Positions 33,369 to 45,059 of a DNA stretch of 64,000 bases are shown here, in pieces. A model generated the notes under the pieces. That model was not told where the DNA came from and ran no database searches. It saw nothing but the letters and a program-made list of their open reading frames with translations. The translations under genes and the position numbers were made by a program. Numbering within the stretch: position 1 is the first letter of the stretch; each line of letters begins with the position of its first letter. The DNA comes from Tricholoma matsutake (taxonomy: Eukaryota; Basidiomycota; Agaricomycetes; Agaricales; Tricholomataceae), in contig AP026548.1 in NCBI GenBank assembly GCA_026075535.2, forward strand, positions 7,564,001 to 7,628,000. Direction: 5' to 3'.

Positions 33369-34698
33369 ATGTCACTGCTTCAATACTTCGAAATGGTCAT
33401 CCTTGAGTTTGTGAAAGCTATGCCTGAAGTTGGCAAAGCTGAAGAGCTCAACTTTGAAATATGGGGCAAGGGTTTTTGTGAGAGAATGGTGAGTTCTGAC
33501 GTGTCTTTCATAGTGTTTTCATCTGCTAACAATGTTTTTTGAGGTTGAAGACAATGAGCTCACTGAAGGTCTCGAGGAAGAATCTTTGGATGCCATCCAG
33601 AAGATCATGGACAAGGCTTGCAACTTGTTCACGCTGATGGCTCATCGTGAGTGGCTTCCATGGGGCAGAGAAGTGATATTTTTGGAATTAGCAGAGCAGG
33701 TAGAGCATGAGGAGTGGGAGGCAGCGATCACAAAAGCAAAGGCAGAAGCAGAGGAATCCAAGGCAAAAGCACAAGCAGAGGCAGAGGTGAAACGTTGGGA
33801 GGAAGAGGAAGAAGCTCGAAGAGCAGAGGGAGATGCTAAGAAGGCCAGGATTGAGGCATGAAACGCAGCTCTTGCTGCATTTTGTGCTAAATCATTGTCA
33901 AAAGAGGAATTGCAGCGATGAAACATGGAGCTGGCAGCAGAGGCGAGAGCGATCAAGAGGGTGGAGGCTGGGGAGGAGGACAAAGAGGAGGGAGAGAGTG
34001 AGCTGCCCATGGTAAGGGTAGTGAAACAAAAGGTAGTGGAGGTCAAGGCAGGCAAGGATGGGGAGGACACCATGGAGGCAAAGCAGGCAAAGTTTGCAAC
34101 AAGTGGACTGCTCAATTTTGAGGGTCTGGTAAGCATTTCATTTTCCTTCAAAGTTTTTTTTGGATTACTAACAATTTCATAGTGTGATCGATGCACTGGG
34201 TTCAAATCCCAGCTGCGCTGTGTCATTGAAGAAGGAGCCCCAAAGTGCGTCAAGTGCACAGAGGTGTTGCAGGGGTGTTATTGGGAAGGGGTATCAAGGA
34301 AGGGGCTTTGAAAAGGCAAGGGGAGAAAGTGTGGGGCTGTGGAAGGTGTTTCACAGTCAAAGCCAGGTATGAATCTTGTTTGGATGTATTTAGAACTTCT
34401 CTAACCTTTTGTTTGGGTTGTTTTAGCGCTTCAAATCCGGATTGTGGGGCCTGTCGAGGCAGAAGAGATGGTTGTGGGGCCATCAAAACCATTGACACCA
34501 AAATCAAAGCACAAGAAGCAGTCATTGAAAGGGAAAGGGAAAGCAAAGGAGGTTCAGGTGGTCGAAGAGGTTAAGGGGGCTGAGGATGAATGGATAGCAT
34601 GTCGTAGCTTGATTGTGGTGAAGCTGATGCAGAAGAAAATTGAGATGGAGATGCTGGGAAGGGAAATAGAGTTATTAGAGGTTATGTTGGAAGAATAA
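33369..34698 (+). pseudogene. Zn2Cys6-like coiled-coil gene A (antisense to G2)
   Basis: Four exons with introns 33489-33543, 34129-34182 and 34367-34426; all phases join. Starts MSLLQYFEMVILEFVKAMPE, then a long Glu/Ala/Lys coiled coil and a basic/acidic linker. A Cys cluster begins exactly at exon 3: C-x2-C-x8-C-x8-C-x2-C-x6-C followed by YWEG, close to Zn2Cys6 spacing. Then a Lys-rich segment and a C-terminal helix (VKLMQKKIEMEMLGREIELLE). Broken by TGA at 33859, 33919 and 34309. At 33919 copy B has CGA (36526); at 34309 copy B has CAA (36915), so both changes fit CpG decay. Function unknown. Confidence 0.75.
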
Positions 34699-34699
34699 A

Positions 34700-34839
34700 A
34701 ACTTTGTAGCTTTTTCCTTTTTACAATTTAAATTTTGTGAGTCTTGAAAAGTAGCAACAAGAAAAGTAAAAGAAATAGAGAAAATAAGGGAAAGGCTCAG
34801 TAGATCATCATGGCCGAAAAACCCTTTTGGAGTTTGCGC
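34700..34839. repeat. G2 post-pol spacer next to gene A
   Basis: Matches 37320-37459 and, inverted, part of 1690-1815. In the element it lies between the pol stop and the antisense gene. Here it abuts LTR B directly, with no pol. Confidence 0.7.
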
Positions 34840-35823
34840 TGATGATGCTCGACCAGGAAACCCAAACAAAGCCCACAAAAAGGCCTCGAATGGTATAACA
34901 CTAGTTAGAGGAAGGTTGTGAGGTGGTACTAAATATCACTGCTGTTACCCAAGAGTAAGGGAACTAAACATGAGGAGGTCTGATGATATTCGATGATGTT
35001 CGAGGGTGTACAAAGCTCTGCGAAGTGCTTTGAGAGAAGTTTGAGGGGCTTGTAGAGGATGAGCATGGATTTGACGAATACTGAGGATAGAGTATAGAGA
35101 TGACAAAGTCTCAAAAGGGGATAGACGATAGACGATAGTTTTGAGAGGCTAATACGGAAAGTTCGAGGAAATTCAAGATAACCTGCTATACCTCAGGTCT
35201 AAGACTAGAGACTTGGACTCAAGAGGATTGCTCTTAAATCAGATGATGGATATGAGAGGACAATCTATTCTGTTGTTCTAAGTAGCTAGTACAAGGTTAT
35301 ATATGTTTGGAAGAGATGGTACTTAAAAGGAAATAAAACATGAGGACTACATGAGGCAAGATATAAAACAATAAAGAACTTTGCAAATCATAAAATAAAT
35401 GAAAGATGATGAAGAGGAGAAACATATAGAGTCACAATGTATCAAGGGTACCTGTCCTATTGATCCAATATATCATGGAAATGTCAAAGCACCACAATTG
35501 CGTCCTAAAAGCCCATTGTTGTATCTCCTTGTGTCCAGTGGTGCTCGATATGCGACACACTAACTTGTACAAGGTGTGCTGCATGTGTATGAAGGGCAGT
35601 GCAATAGGCATATGGTGGCCGAAGGCATTCCAGGTGCTGCGAAGTTGTTTGAACTCGCTTGAAGTGCTGGAAAATCAGTTGAAGTCATTTGAAATCATTT
35701 GAAATCATTTTGGAGTGGTTTTGTGGCATTCATAGGGGTTCATAGGGGTTGGGAGCGTGTGTGGTGATGTGTCGATGCATTTGGAAGTGTTCCCAGACCT
35801 TAGAGCACCAAGCGGACCTGTCA
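34840..35823 (-). repeat. G2 LTR B
   Basis: 984 bp, TG...CA. Inner edge at 35823/35824 next to a purine tract (complement of TCCTCCCCCTTACT) shared with LTR A. It separates gene A from gene B, so it can be read as the 3' LTR of the pol-bearing element or as the 5' LTR of a short element made of spacer, gene A and LTR A. Confidence 0.75.
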
Positions 35824-35836
35824 TCCTCCCCCTTAC
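35824..35836 (-). other. polypurine tract of G2
   Basis: On the minus strand it reads AGTAAGGGGGAGGA immediately before the TG of LTR B. The same tract precedes LTR A at 33215-33227. This fixes the 3' polarity of both LTRs. Confidence 0.65.
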
Positions 35837-35971
35837 TGAAATCCTGACTGTCCCAGTCAGCTGATCGGAGTCACGTGCGATATGCGTGATTGTGTTGAAA
35901 ATGTCAACAATATTCGAAATACTTCTCGTTCTTCTTCATCAACTCCTAAATCTCCGATACCAGCTCTTAAC

Positions 35972-37301
35972 ATGTCTCTACTCACTGAACTCAATGATGA
36001 TGTCCTCGACTATGCCAAGTCGATGCCCGAGCACAATGTTGCCAAAGATTTGGACTTTGAAGTGTGGGGGAACTTGGAAGGGCTTTTGTGACAAAATGGT
36101 ATGTTTCTGCGCTCATTTTGCTGTATGGGTTGCTGAAGCATTTGGTCTAGCTGAATATGACGAGCTCGCAGATGATCTGGGTGAGGAGTGCAATGAAGCC
36201 ATCCAAAAGGTTGTTGATGAGGTGTTTCAAAACATTCAAACCATTGGCGCATCGTGACTGGCTTTCATGGGGTGGGGAGTTGTTATTTTTGGAGTTGTGC
36301 AAAGAGGTCAACCATGAAGAATGAGAAGCTGCCAAGGCAAAGGCATGGGCAGAGGCTGAGGAAGAGGCAAGCCGACTTTGAAAGGAGGAGGAACTGGCTT
36401 GTGAGGCAGCAGTGGCTGTGAAGAAGGCCAGGCTAGATGATTGGAGGGCCACGCTTGTCGAGGCTCACAAAATGGTCCTAGGTGAATTTTGCATGAAGAG
36501 CCTTTTAAAGGCAGAATTACTGCTACGAAATGAAGAGCTGGTGGCCAAGGTGAAGGCGATCAAGAAGGCCAAAACAGGGGTTGAGGAGGAGGAGGAGGAG
36601 GAGGAGGAGCTGCCCGTGGTGCGGGTGACGAAACAAAAAATAGTGGAGATCAAGGCAGGCGAGGATGGGGAAGACGAAGTCGAGGGCAAACGGAGGAGGT
36701 TTGCAGAGGGCAGACTTCTCAATTTCGAGAACCCAGTGAGTTTTTGAAATTGAATTCAATTTCCAACTTTACCAACTAGATGCATCGTAGTGCAATCGTT
36801 GTGCTGGGATGAAATCCAGCCACACTGTGTGGTCGAAGAAGGGGCCCAAAAGTGCATCAAGTGCACCGAGGCACTGCAGGGATGTTATTGGGAGGGGGTG
36901 TCAAGGAAAGGGCTTCAAAAAGGCGAGGGGAGGAAGTTTGGGGCTGTGAAAGATGTTTCACAGTCAAAGTCAGGTGCGATTTTCATTTGGACTTGTTGAG
37001 AACCTTTCTAACCTTCTAATCAGATTGTTTTAGCTCTTCGAATTCGAGTTGTTGGGCCAGTCGAGGCAGAGGAGATGGTTGTGGGACCGTTGAAACTGTC
37101 AACACCAAAGTTGAAACACAAAAGTGGTCGAAAGGGGAGGGCAAGGCAAAGGAGGTATCATCAAATGACAACATCGAGGTGGTTAGCGACAAATGGGTGG
37201 TTTGTCAGCAGATGCTTGTGGCAAAGTTGGTGCAGAAGAAAGTGGAGATGGAAGTTCTGGGGAGGGAAATAGAACTTTTAGAGGTTATGATGGAGGAGTA
37301 G
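35972..37301 (+). pseudogene. Zn2Cys6-like coiled-coil gene B (antisense to G2)
   Basis: Paralogue of gene A with the same four-exon layout: introns at 36099-36150, 36736-36790 and 36974-37033. Starts MSLLTELNDDVLDYAKSMPE. One indel before the first intron and one inside the Cys cluster (near 36830) shift the frame; the first three Cys codons and the last three are in different frames. The Glu-rich linker is expanded by a GAG repeat near 36585-36610. It sits between pol and LTR B, antisense to pol, exactly as the Cys gene in element G1. It ends at TAG 37299-37301. Confidence 0.75.
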
Positions 37302-37555
37302 AAAAAAAACTTTGTTGTATTTCTTTTTATTTTTGCAATTTAAATCTTGTGAGTCTTGAAAAGTAGCGATATGAAAGTAAAAGAAAAAGAAGGAAAAAAA
37401 ATGAGAATAAGGGAAAGGCTCAGAAGATCATCATGGCTGAAAAACTCTCTTGGAGTTTGCGCGACCATGCTATAATGCGATATCGCGACTTGTATTGTAC
37501 ACTAAAAGAAATTGAAGTCATTGGTAAGTGATTGCGAACAAAGAAAAGGGAATAA

Positions 37556-40500
37556 TTATTTGTCTTCAAAGTCCAGAAGGTCTTCAGGAATATCTTTGTC
37601 AACGTTCAAAGTGTTTTGAAGTTTTTTGAGACGTTCTGAGTCGATATCGAGGAAGTTTGGTGGAAGGGGAATAGATTTTCCAGCAAAATAAGGGAGAAGT
37701 CGGAAGGCAGCGACTGGCCAATGGAACACTGATCTGTTGAGTTTGCAGATGATGTAGGCTCCTCGGTAGTTTTGATTGATGATGATGAGGGGACCTAAAT
37801 ATTGAGGTCACATCTTGCCATTGAGGGATTTCTCGATTTGTGTGTTTCAAAGTAGGACCAGGTCGCCTTTTTTGAAGTTGTAGTTGCACATTGTTCATTT
37901 GTGAATGAGTTCGAAATGTTTAGCGGTTTCGAGTCGAGCAGTATAGACTTTCAAATAAAGAATTTTGAGGTTGGATGATCATTTTTGTAGTGCTATTGCT
38001 CTTCAAGCAATGAAATCAGTTGTCAATAAGATAGAATCAGGAGGGGGTTGCAAATACGTTGCTTCGGAGATGTCGAGTGGGATGAGGGGGTGCGAACCTG
38101 TAACTGTGAAGTAAGGAGAGCAACCCATATGTCTACAAACCATAACTCGTTCTGCCCAAAACACAGAGTGTGCTCCAGCTGACCATTTGTTCTGGTCTCC
38201 ATTGACTGCTTTGAATAATGATTGTCGAACGTCAAAGTGTGCTCTCTCAATGAGCCCATTTGCATGGGAATTGTAACTACTAATTCGAATGTGGTTAATA
38301 TGATATTGTTTTGAAAGGTACCCCAATGCTGCGATGAAGGCTGATCCATTATTGCTCATGATTTCATATAGGGAACCCCATCTACAAATGATGTCTTTGA
38401 AGACCCAATTGCCAAGGGTTGTGGCATTTTATCGTCGAAGATTTCGCCATTCAGGATAAGTTGTTAGTGAACATTGACCTTGTATGATATACTTGAATCT
38501 GCTCGAAGGAGGCATTTGCATAGTATCAATGTAGACTTTGCCAAATAAAGGTGCAGGTGTGGCGATGGTAGGTGGGATAAGGAGATTTCGAGTTTGTCGT
38601 ACTTGGCAGAGGTGGCAGGTGCAAATAAACCATGCGATGTCAGCTTTCATGTTAGGCCACCAGAATTGTAGGGAAATAATGGATTTCGTCACATAGACCA
38701 TCTTGTGTCTGATATCGTCATGAGCGGCACGAATAATTTCGAGACAACGTTTGGGAATTGTGACAATCTTGTGAGCTCCATGAGAGTCCTTTCTCCATAG
38801 TTTGCCAGAATCTAAGAAGAATTCGGTGCAATATCGAATGAAGGTAGCATATTTGGAATCTGATAAATCTGGGGGTCATACCAAATCTTCTAACCATTTT
38901 TGAATGTGAAGTAATCTTTCATCATCCTTTTTCACATTGTTCATTTGTGGAACATCATCGTAGGTCAGATCCTCCCCCTTACTGAGATCTGAAGAGAGGG
39001 ACAGTGTCGAAATTTGATAGGAAGTAAAGGGACAAGTTGTAACGGGATTGATTTGGTGTATGAAACCATGAAGACAGTCGATCCAGTCTCCGAAATAAGG
39101 CAAGGCAGGGGTAGGGGTATACCCTTGTGTTTTTGGGCTAAGGGTATGAGGGGTAAGGGTAGGGGTTTGGAAGTTCATACCCTTGCATACCCCTGTACCC
39201 TTACCAAGGGTACAGGGGTATGCCAGGGGCATGCTTATGTAAGAATATCATTTGATTTTTTCAGCTACAATGACTCATATTCAAGATTTCCATCAATTAA
39301 ATTCAGATTTTGGAATTGTCCAGCATGATAATGGCTTTCATATGTTAATAAGATGTGATATTAATAGTAAATACAATAGTTATCAACACTTTTCAAATGA
39401 ATTTTGCTCTAAATATGTTGATTTTGTGCCAAACCCTTGTACCCTTGACAAACCCTCCCATACCCTTGGCAACCCTTATATGTTTCCATACCTTTACCCC
39501 TAGGGGTAGGGTGTTCAGGGCTAGGGGTAAGGGTATGAGATTTAACACCCAAGGGTAACCCCTGCCTTGCCCTACTCTGAAATCATTTTTGTTATCGAAC
39601 TGATCATCTTCATCTTGTGGAGGACATCTTGAAAGTCCATCTGGACCATGATGTGTACCTGCAACATGGACTAATGTGAAGTGGAAGGTGAGAATCGAGA
39701 CAATCCATCAATTGATACTAGCGCTAGGTGCAATATCAGGATTCAAGAGCATGCCTTTGATATACCTTGCATCGACTTTGACAATGAGGTTTTGGACCCC
39801 TATTAGATACAATTAAAGTGCTCCAAGAGTGCAATATTGACCATAGAGTTTGAGTTTTGCTTGCGAGAACTGGGATTTGCAGTCATTAAGCATGATCAAA
39901 CTGAATCGACTATAGTACCGCTTTCGAGGATTGTCAGGATCACATTGCGCAAGGAAAAAGCTGACCACAATGTGAGAAGTGTCGACTGACAGGATAACAG
40001 ATGAGTAGTTGATAGCCTGAATTGCTGGGGAACTGATGAGTGCTTGCTTCAGGTCTTCCTGTGCTGTGATTTGCTTCAGTCTGAATTCAAAAGGAACGTC
40101 TTTCTGAGTGAGTTGAATCAGCGCTGTAGCATGTTGAGCAAAATTTCGAATAAAGATACAACAGACTCTGATCATTCCTAAGAACACCTTAACTTCGGTA
40201 AGGCTTTGACAAGGTCCCCATTTGCTAACTGCTGCGATGCGAGTGGGATCAGCCATATGACCTTCGATGTTGCATCAATGACCTAAAATGATTATTTCGG
40301 GGATGCAAGCAAATAATTTTGGACCTGAGAACGTTCCACCACAATACTTCATGCCCTGGATGATGTGATTCAAATTTTCGAAATGCTCCCAGACAAAACA
40401 TCGAATGCCTGGATTATCAGTGATTGTTTTGTAAGATCCTCTGATCGTTCAATATTCTGATTTTGGACCCTTAACTGGTGTGTCATCAATGTAAGGGAGG

Positions 40501-41140
40501 GACTTTGGGTTGTAGGATGAATGTGATGTCATCGTGTAAGATCAGGACTGAGTTTGTCCAACCCATTGGTAGGGTGACAATTTGAAGCGTGCCAAATGGG
40601 GTCTGGAAAGTTGTTAGATCTTGAGAAGATTCAGCTACTAGCCTTTTGTCGAATGCAACATATAGGTCCACCATTCCACCACAAGCGTGTCCCCCAAACT
40701 GTTCAGCCAGATGCTCGGGGATCAGGATGACACCAGAGTGCTGAATTGTTACTTGGTTTAGCGGTTCGAGACTGTGGACAATGTGCTGTGATTTCACATC
40801 TTTCTTCACAATGCAAAACCATTGTGATCGATACGATGAGTTCGATGGCTCATATACTCCTGCTTCTATCTTCTTCTTCAGCATTTTGCAGATCTGTTCA
40901 TACAGACCAGGAGGTATAGGGATATTAGGTTTGACCCAAGGGGTATGAGGAATGATGGGGAATTTGATAGGAGGGAAGAGGTCGGGGCAAAAACTTCCTC
41001 ATTCTTGTTCGGTCCATGTGAAACCCGTTTCGTGATTTCAAATAAAGTCATGCATAAGCTTTCATTCTTCTGGCCATAGGAAATTGCCAGGATGGTTTTT
41101 GTCAATAATAGCTTTGCATTCGAGTGTATATCGGGGAGAG
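37556..41140 (-). pseudogene. pol: Ty3/gypsy pol, family G2 copy 2 (RT, RNase H, IN)
   Basis: Read right to left. A pre-RT region (about 41140-40890) leads to RT with AGVYEPSNSSYRSQWF and LPMGWTNSV near 40560. RNase H follows near 40200-39810 (VILSVDTSHIVVSFF). The tether is interrupted by the MITE at 39097-39575. The integrase zinc region (CTCHLCQVRQ) is near 38620, the core near 38359-38100 (RHMGCSPYF), and the stop is TAA 37558-37556. Over the shared part it aligns closely with copy 1. It is broken by several frameshifts and stops. Gag and the 5' LTR are missing; the pol end near 41140 abuts the MULE. Confidence 0.85.
39089..39583. mobile_element. hAT-like MITE inserted in G2 pol
   Basis: The element spans 39097-39575 (479 bp). 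Its ends share GGCAAGGCAGGGGT as inverted repeats, with many further GGGTAAGGGTAT/ATACCCTTACCC words inside. It is flanked by TCCGAAAT (39089-39096) and TCTGAAAT (39576-39583), an 8-bp duplication with one mismatch, the length made by hAT transposases. The empty site is seen in copy 1 at about 96-110. No coding capacity. Confidence 0.8.
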
Positions 41141-41261
41141 GGGATAAACAATGGGGACTGCAGCCAAGGTCAGCATTATTTCCCTTTTTTTGGCTTCTCA
41201 GTACTAACTGCAGCACTAGATATGGCAGGCTATTCTGAAGAAATATCCAAAATCCAATATA
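41141..41261. other. junction between the G2 remnant and the MULE
   Basis: Homology to the Ty3 family fades near 41140 and MULE coding sequence is clear from 41262. I see no target duplication or LTR here, so the joining event is not resolved. Confidence 0.4.
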
Positions 41262-44200
41262 ACACAGAAGCAAATTTATGCACACTGGGCTCACCTTCAC
41301 GAGACAACTTGGTGACTGGATGACAATCAAGTAAAATCTGCACTGAAGGTTTTGGAGCATGTGGATAACCTCGATATTGAAATCATTCCTACACCTACCA
41401 AAGATGGAATTTCTTCACTTGCCTTCAACTTCAAGAATATACTGGAAGATTACGGCGAGGAAATAATTGAGATAGCTATGGATTCAACTTGTGAGAATTT
41501 TTGTCAAACTAATTTCAAATGGCACGCTGATAGGTTGTCTCCTCAGCTCAAAGGCCGATTCACCATTTCAACCACATTCTAATCACATTGGATAACTTGC
41601 ACAAGGTCCCAGAAGCAGCGTGACCACTCCTGACCAAGTCTACCAAGCACAATATCATATCGACCATGTCAAAACATCACCAGCAACGTTGATCGTACTT
41701 AGAAACCACATCACACAACTTTAGGACTACCTCAAAAGCCCCTAAGATCCCTCTGAACAAACATCAAACATCCCCGATCAACCTCGAGCAACCGCGAATG
41801 CGATCGAACATCGTCGAACATTGTTGACCGTCGTCGATCATCATTGAGCACTATCGATTGATATCAAGAGACTGCAAGTGACATTGGGCGCCACATTCAT
41901 TATCTAAATGGTGGAATACCATGTGCCAGGGAGTACTCCAACTCGTGCTCAAACCTGCTGATAGTAGGTCAGCCTCGTTCCAAGTCCCTATCATGTACAG
42001 AACCTGCTGGACGGATTATTGTGAGACTTAGCGAGGTTTATACACAGAGGACAGTCCCTTTTCAGTTCTATACCCTTTATTACTCCTTCATCATATGATA
42101 TATCTCTTTCTTGTTCGGATTCCAGTCTCCTTTTTGGCCTTGTGCCTTAACTCATATCTTTTGCCTCATGTTCTACACATGTTTCTTATACCATTTTAGG
42201 AAGTTTCTTTTAAAACACATAAAACTCTGTAGTATCTACTTGGAAAAACAAGAAATCATCTTCACCTATCATCTTGTATAAAGTTCTAAGAATCCAATCT
42301 ATTCTCAAAAACAATCTAAGCTTCTATGAGTTTTCTCAATCAATGAGAAACCTCTGTGACCATCGTTGTCCTCAATCTTCCTTTGATCCTCTGATTGTTA
42401 GCACTAGCAACCATTCCAACACTTCCTAGCCATTGGCTATAGCCTTCATATACTATTGACCTATTGAAAGGTCCTCGGAATTCACACTTTGACCATTGAC
42501 GATAAAACTCGTTTGCCATCGATCTAGTCGATTGTCCTCAATATTGATCGATACCCCATTGGACCGCGTCAAACACCTTCATCTCCTATAGAACTACCTT
42601 TGCAACTAGTACCAACTAGTTGTCCTCCCATAGGTTGGACCATGAACATTCGGAACGTCTCGCACCCTTCCTCTGACTCGTGCAAATATCATTGGTTGCC
42701 TCATCAGCTGTTTTGGTGGTTTTCCCAGGTTGAGTATCATCAACGCTCATCTACCTGAAGGGAAAACAAATGCATTGGGATATGAACTATATGGTGTTGT
42801 GGGGGAGGTGAATGGGCAGGCACTTCCACTAGTGTTCACATTCACATGTTTGACAGATGGCACCACTGCACCAGGTGCAAAAGATTGTATGCTTCAGAAA
42901 GTTCTTCAACGTGTTGACAAGTACTGCCCCAATATCGCAGCTGTACACTTAGACAAGGACCCGACAGAGTTGAGTTCTGTCCATGTTGTATCTCCCAATG
43001 CTAGAAGCCAGCTGTGCTACTGGCATGCAATCAAATACCTGGAAAAATGACTAGCCAAAGATAAGCCACCAGCAAAGTACGATCCATGTACTGCTCATAA
43101 AGCATTTACCTTGATTGATCCAGCATGGGCACCTGGTGTAACATCTGGGTGGCTAGAAGACGGCGTCCACGAAGATGATGCAGAGTGTGATAGACCTGAT
43201 GATGATCTGGATGAGCTAGTACGTACATAAATTTTTTGAACCCTCACCTTTCACATTAGTAATATCACATCCAGAACCCGCCGCCATCAACTTGTCGTCC
43301 ACCTTTGCTCGTACTGGTGACAGGTGGTACACGGCTACCTCCCCCTGACATTTTGAAATCAAATCTTCCGCCCTTTTGCCCAGTGGAACATTGCACAGCA
43401 ATTGTCAAAAAATTTTGCATTCATTTACACCAGCATCCACAAATTCCTCTCAATGACAAACATAATTCATGTCTAACAGCACAAGAAATCCACTGCCGAG
43501 CTGTAAAAGACATGTATGACTTCTGCTTTCAAAATGACCTCAGTCAAGTGTGGGCATACCTGTGGAATCGGTGGTATACACCAAAGCAGTGGATATTATG
43601 GGCCAGATCAGCGGATTCAGCTATTTATGTCCTCAAGACAATGATGGTTGTTGAAAGCCTGTGGCGCAATCTGTAACATTGGAATTTGCAAGAGTTCAAT
43701 TGACCATGACTTGATCTGGTCACTCACATCATGATTACTGATGTTTTGCCCCGCATTCAGAGAACACCTGATTACATGCTAGAATTGCAGCGAATCGGGA
43801 GGCCAAAGGCACTAGCCTCTTGGCAAGAAGATGTTTGTGCAGACTGGGTGGATATGAGTCATTGCGATGAGCATCGGCTGGTGGAGAAGCAGTTGGAATG
43901 GCTGAAGAAACCTAAAAAACTAAAGGACATGCTGAACAACTGGCTCAGCTTGATGAAGAAGAAAATTGACCACGAGGCAAATATCTCACAGAGATCGATC
44001 AATGGACATGCAATTGCCCAGCATATCTGATCAGTCGATTTCTCCTGTGTAAACACCTGGTCAGGGAAGCAAATCAAATTCTGAATGATACACCACTCAA
44101 TGACTTGGCCTTTTTCTTCAACCTTCATCGAGATCGCTTCCCACCCTACTACAAGATTGCAGGGATCCACTATGACAAAGACACTGAGGAGTCTGATGAC

Positions 44201-44817
44201 GAAGTAGAAATTCAGGTTTTGGGCCACAGTCTTCATCGAACACAAGAAGTAAATAGGAACAATATGGAACAAACTCCTCAAAGATCATCAAGTCCCACAG
44301 AAAGCCAAGTTGATGCAGTGACAGAGGAACAGGTTAGCACCAAGGATGCTGAGAAAGAGGAAGCTGGAGCAGATGGTGGACTAGGAGAAGAGGGTGAAGA
44401 CACCAAGGAGGAAAATGATCAGGACTATAGCGACAAAGAAGCTGTTGAATGTGTGAGTGTCATTCATCATTGAGATTCCTTAACTCCTTAACTCCATGGA
44501 ACTTTGCATGCCACTCTAAGTCCATATACTCACGAGTCTATTTCCAGATTTTCTATTCGGAAGGAGAGAGGAACACCCTCAAGCGTTGCTTCTTGGATAT
44601 GATGGCAGTGGTAGAGCAACAAGGGGGCATTCATCCAAAGATGGCAGGTATCCTCGACAAGGCTTTTGGGGTTGTTAAAAAGGTTGGGGGGGATATTGGG
44701 AAACACAAAAGAAGGCGATTAAGTCAGCGCACTTGGAAGGATTCTAACTCGAATACAATGTTCTTGGATCAATTTGCCTCAATAACCGAGTCTGGAACCC
44801 CCCAAGCCACCCAAACT
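41262..44817 (+). pseudogene. MULE (Mutator-like) transposase with SWIM zinc finger
   Basis: The first block reads QKQIYAHWAHLHETTW, then TGA, LDDNQVKSALKVLEHVD and EIIEIAMDST. Splicing 41490 to 42761 restores DSTWKTNALGYELYG, with the first catalytic Asp in DST. It continues with VHLDKDPTE (second Asp) and QLCYWHAIKYLEK, then TGA 43048. An intron of about 60 bp follows near 43220-43275, then AYLWNRWYTPKQW and VVESLWRN. A SWIM finger (C-x-C...C-K-H) lies around 44005-44065, in a different frame from its flanks. After a Glu-rich region the C-terminal exon has ERNTLKRCFLDMM and TWKDSNSNT, ending TGA 44817-44819. At least five stops break it. Confidence 0.85.
41524..42746 (+). mobile_element. 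solo LTR inside a MULE intron
   Basis: The LTR spans 41528-42742 (1215 bp, starts TGATAGG, ends ATCATCA), flanked by ACGC at 41524-41527 and 42743-42746. Its terminal ~90 bases match, inverted, the outer end of LTR A (GCACCCTTCCTCT...GAGTATCATCA), so it is a diverged relative of the G2 LTRs. No internal region is present. Removing the LTR and one ACGC leaves an intron of exactly 51 bp with GTGAGA at the donor and CTGAAG at the acceptor. Confidence 0.8.
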
Positions 44818-45059
44818 TGAATATATTGTGTTGCTACTAGATACAATCTTCCAAATATATCTATAGATAAGATCGGTGGATCTCTACATGTGTATAAAGA
44901 TCATGTGATCTGTTTTTCTATTGCAGGTGTTGTAGTTCACACATCGTGTCACTGTCATGTAAATACTCACGCTATGACAGCTTTCGTTGGATCAACAGTT
45001 GGCTCCAATCCTAGACCAGCTCACAGAGAGACATCAGGTCAGAAATTGTGACACACATC

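Noticed and set aside
34196..34213. tRNA-like T-arm (CTGGG-TTCAAAT-CCCAG)
   Set aside because: No A box, anticodon arm or acceptor stem fits around it; it lies within the Cys-cluster codons of gene A.
33642..34259. 205-codon minus-strand frame opposite gene A
   Set aside because: Ser/Ala-rich shadow of the Glu/Lys/Ala coiled coil; gene A has introns, phase agreement and a paralogue supporting the plus strand.
39100..39570. Telomere-like repeats (ACCCTTG, GGGTAAGGGTAT)
   Set aside because: The unit is not TTAGGG and the segment is bounded by inverted repeats and an 8-bp duplication, so it is a MITE.
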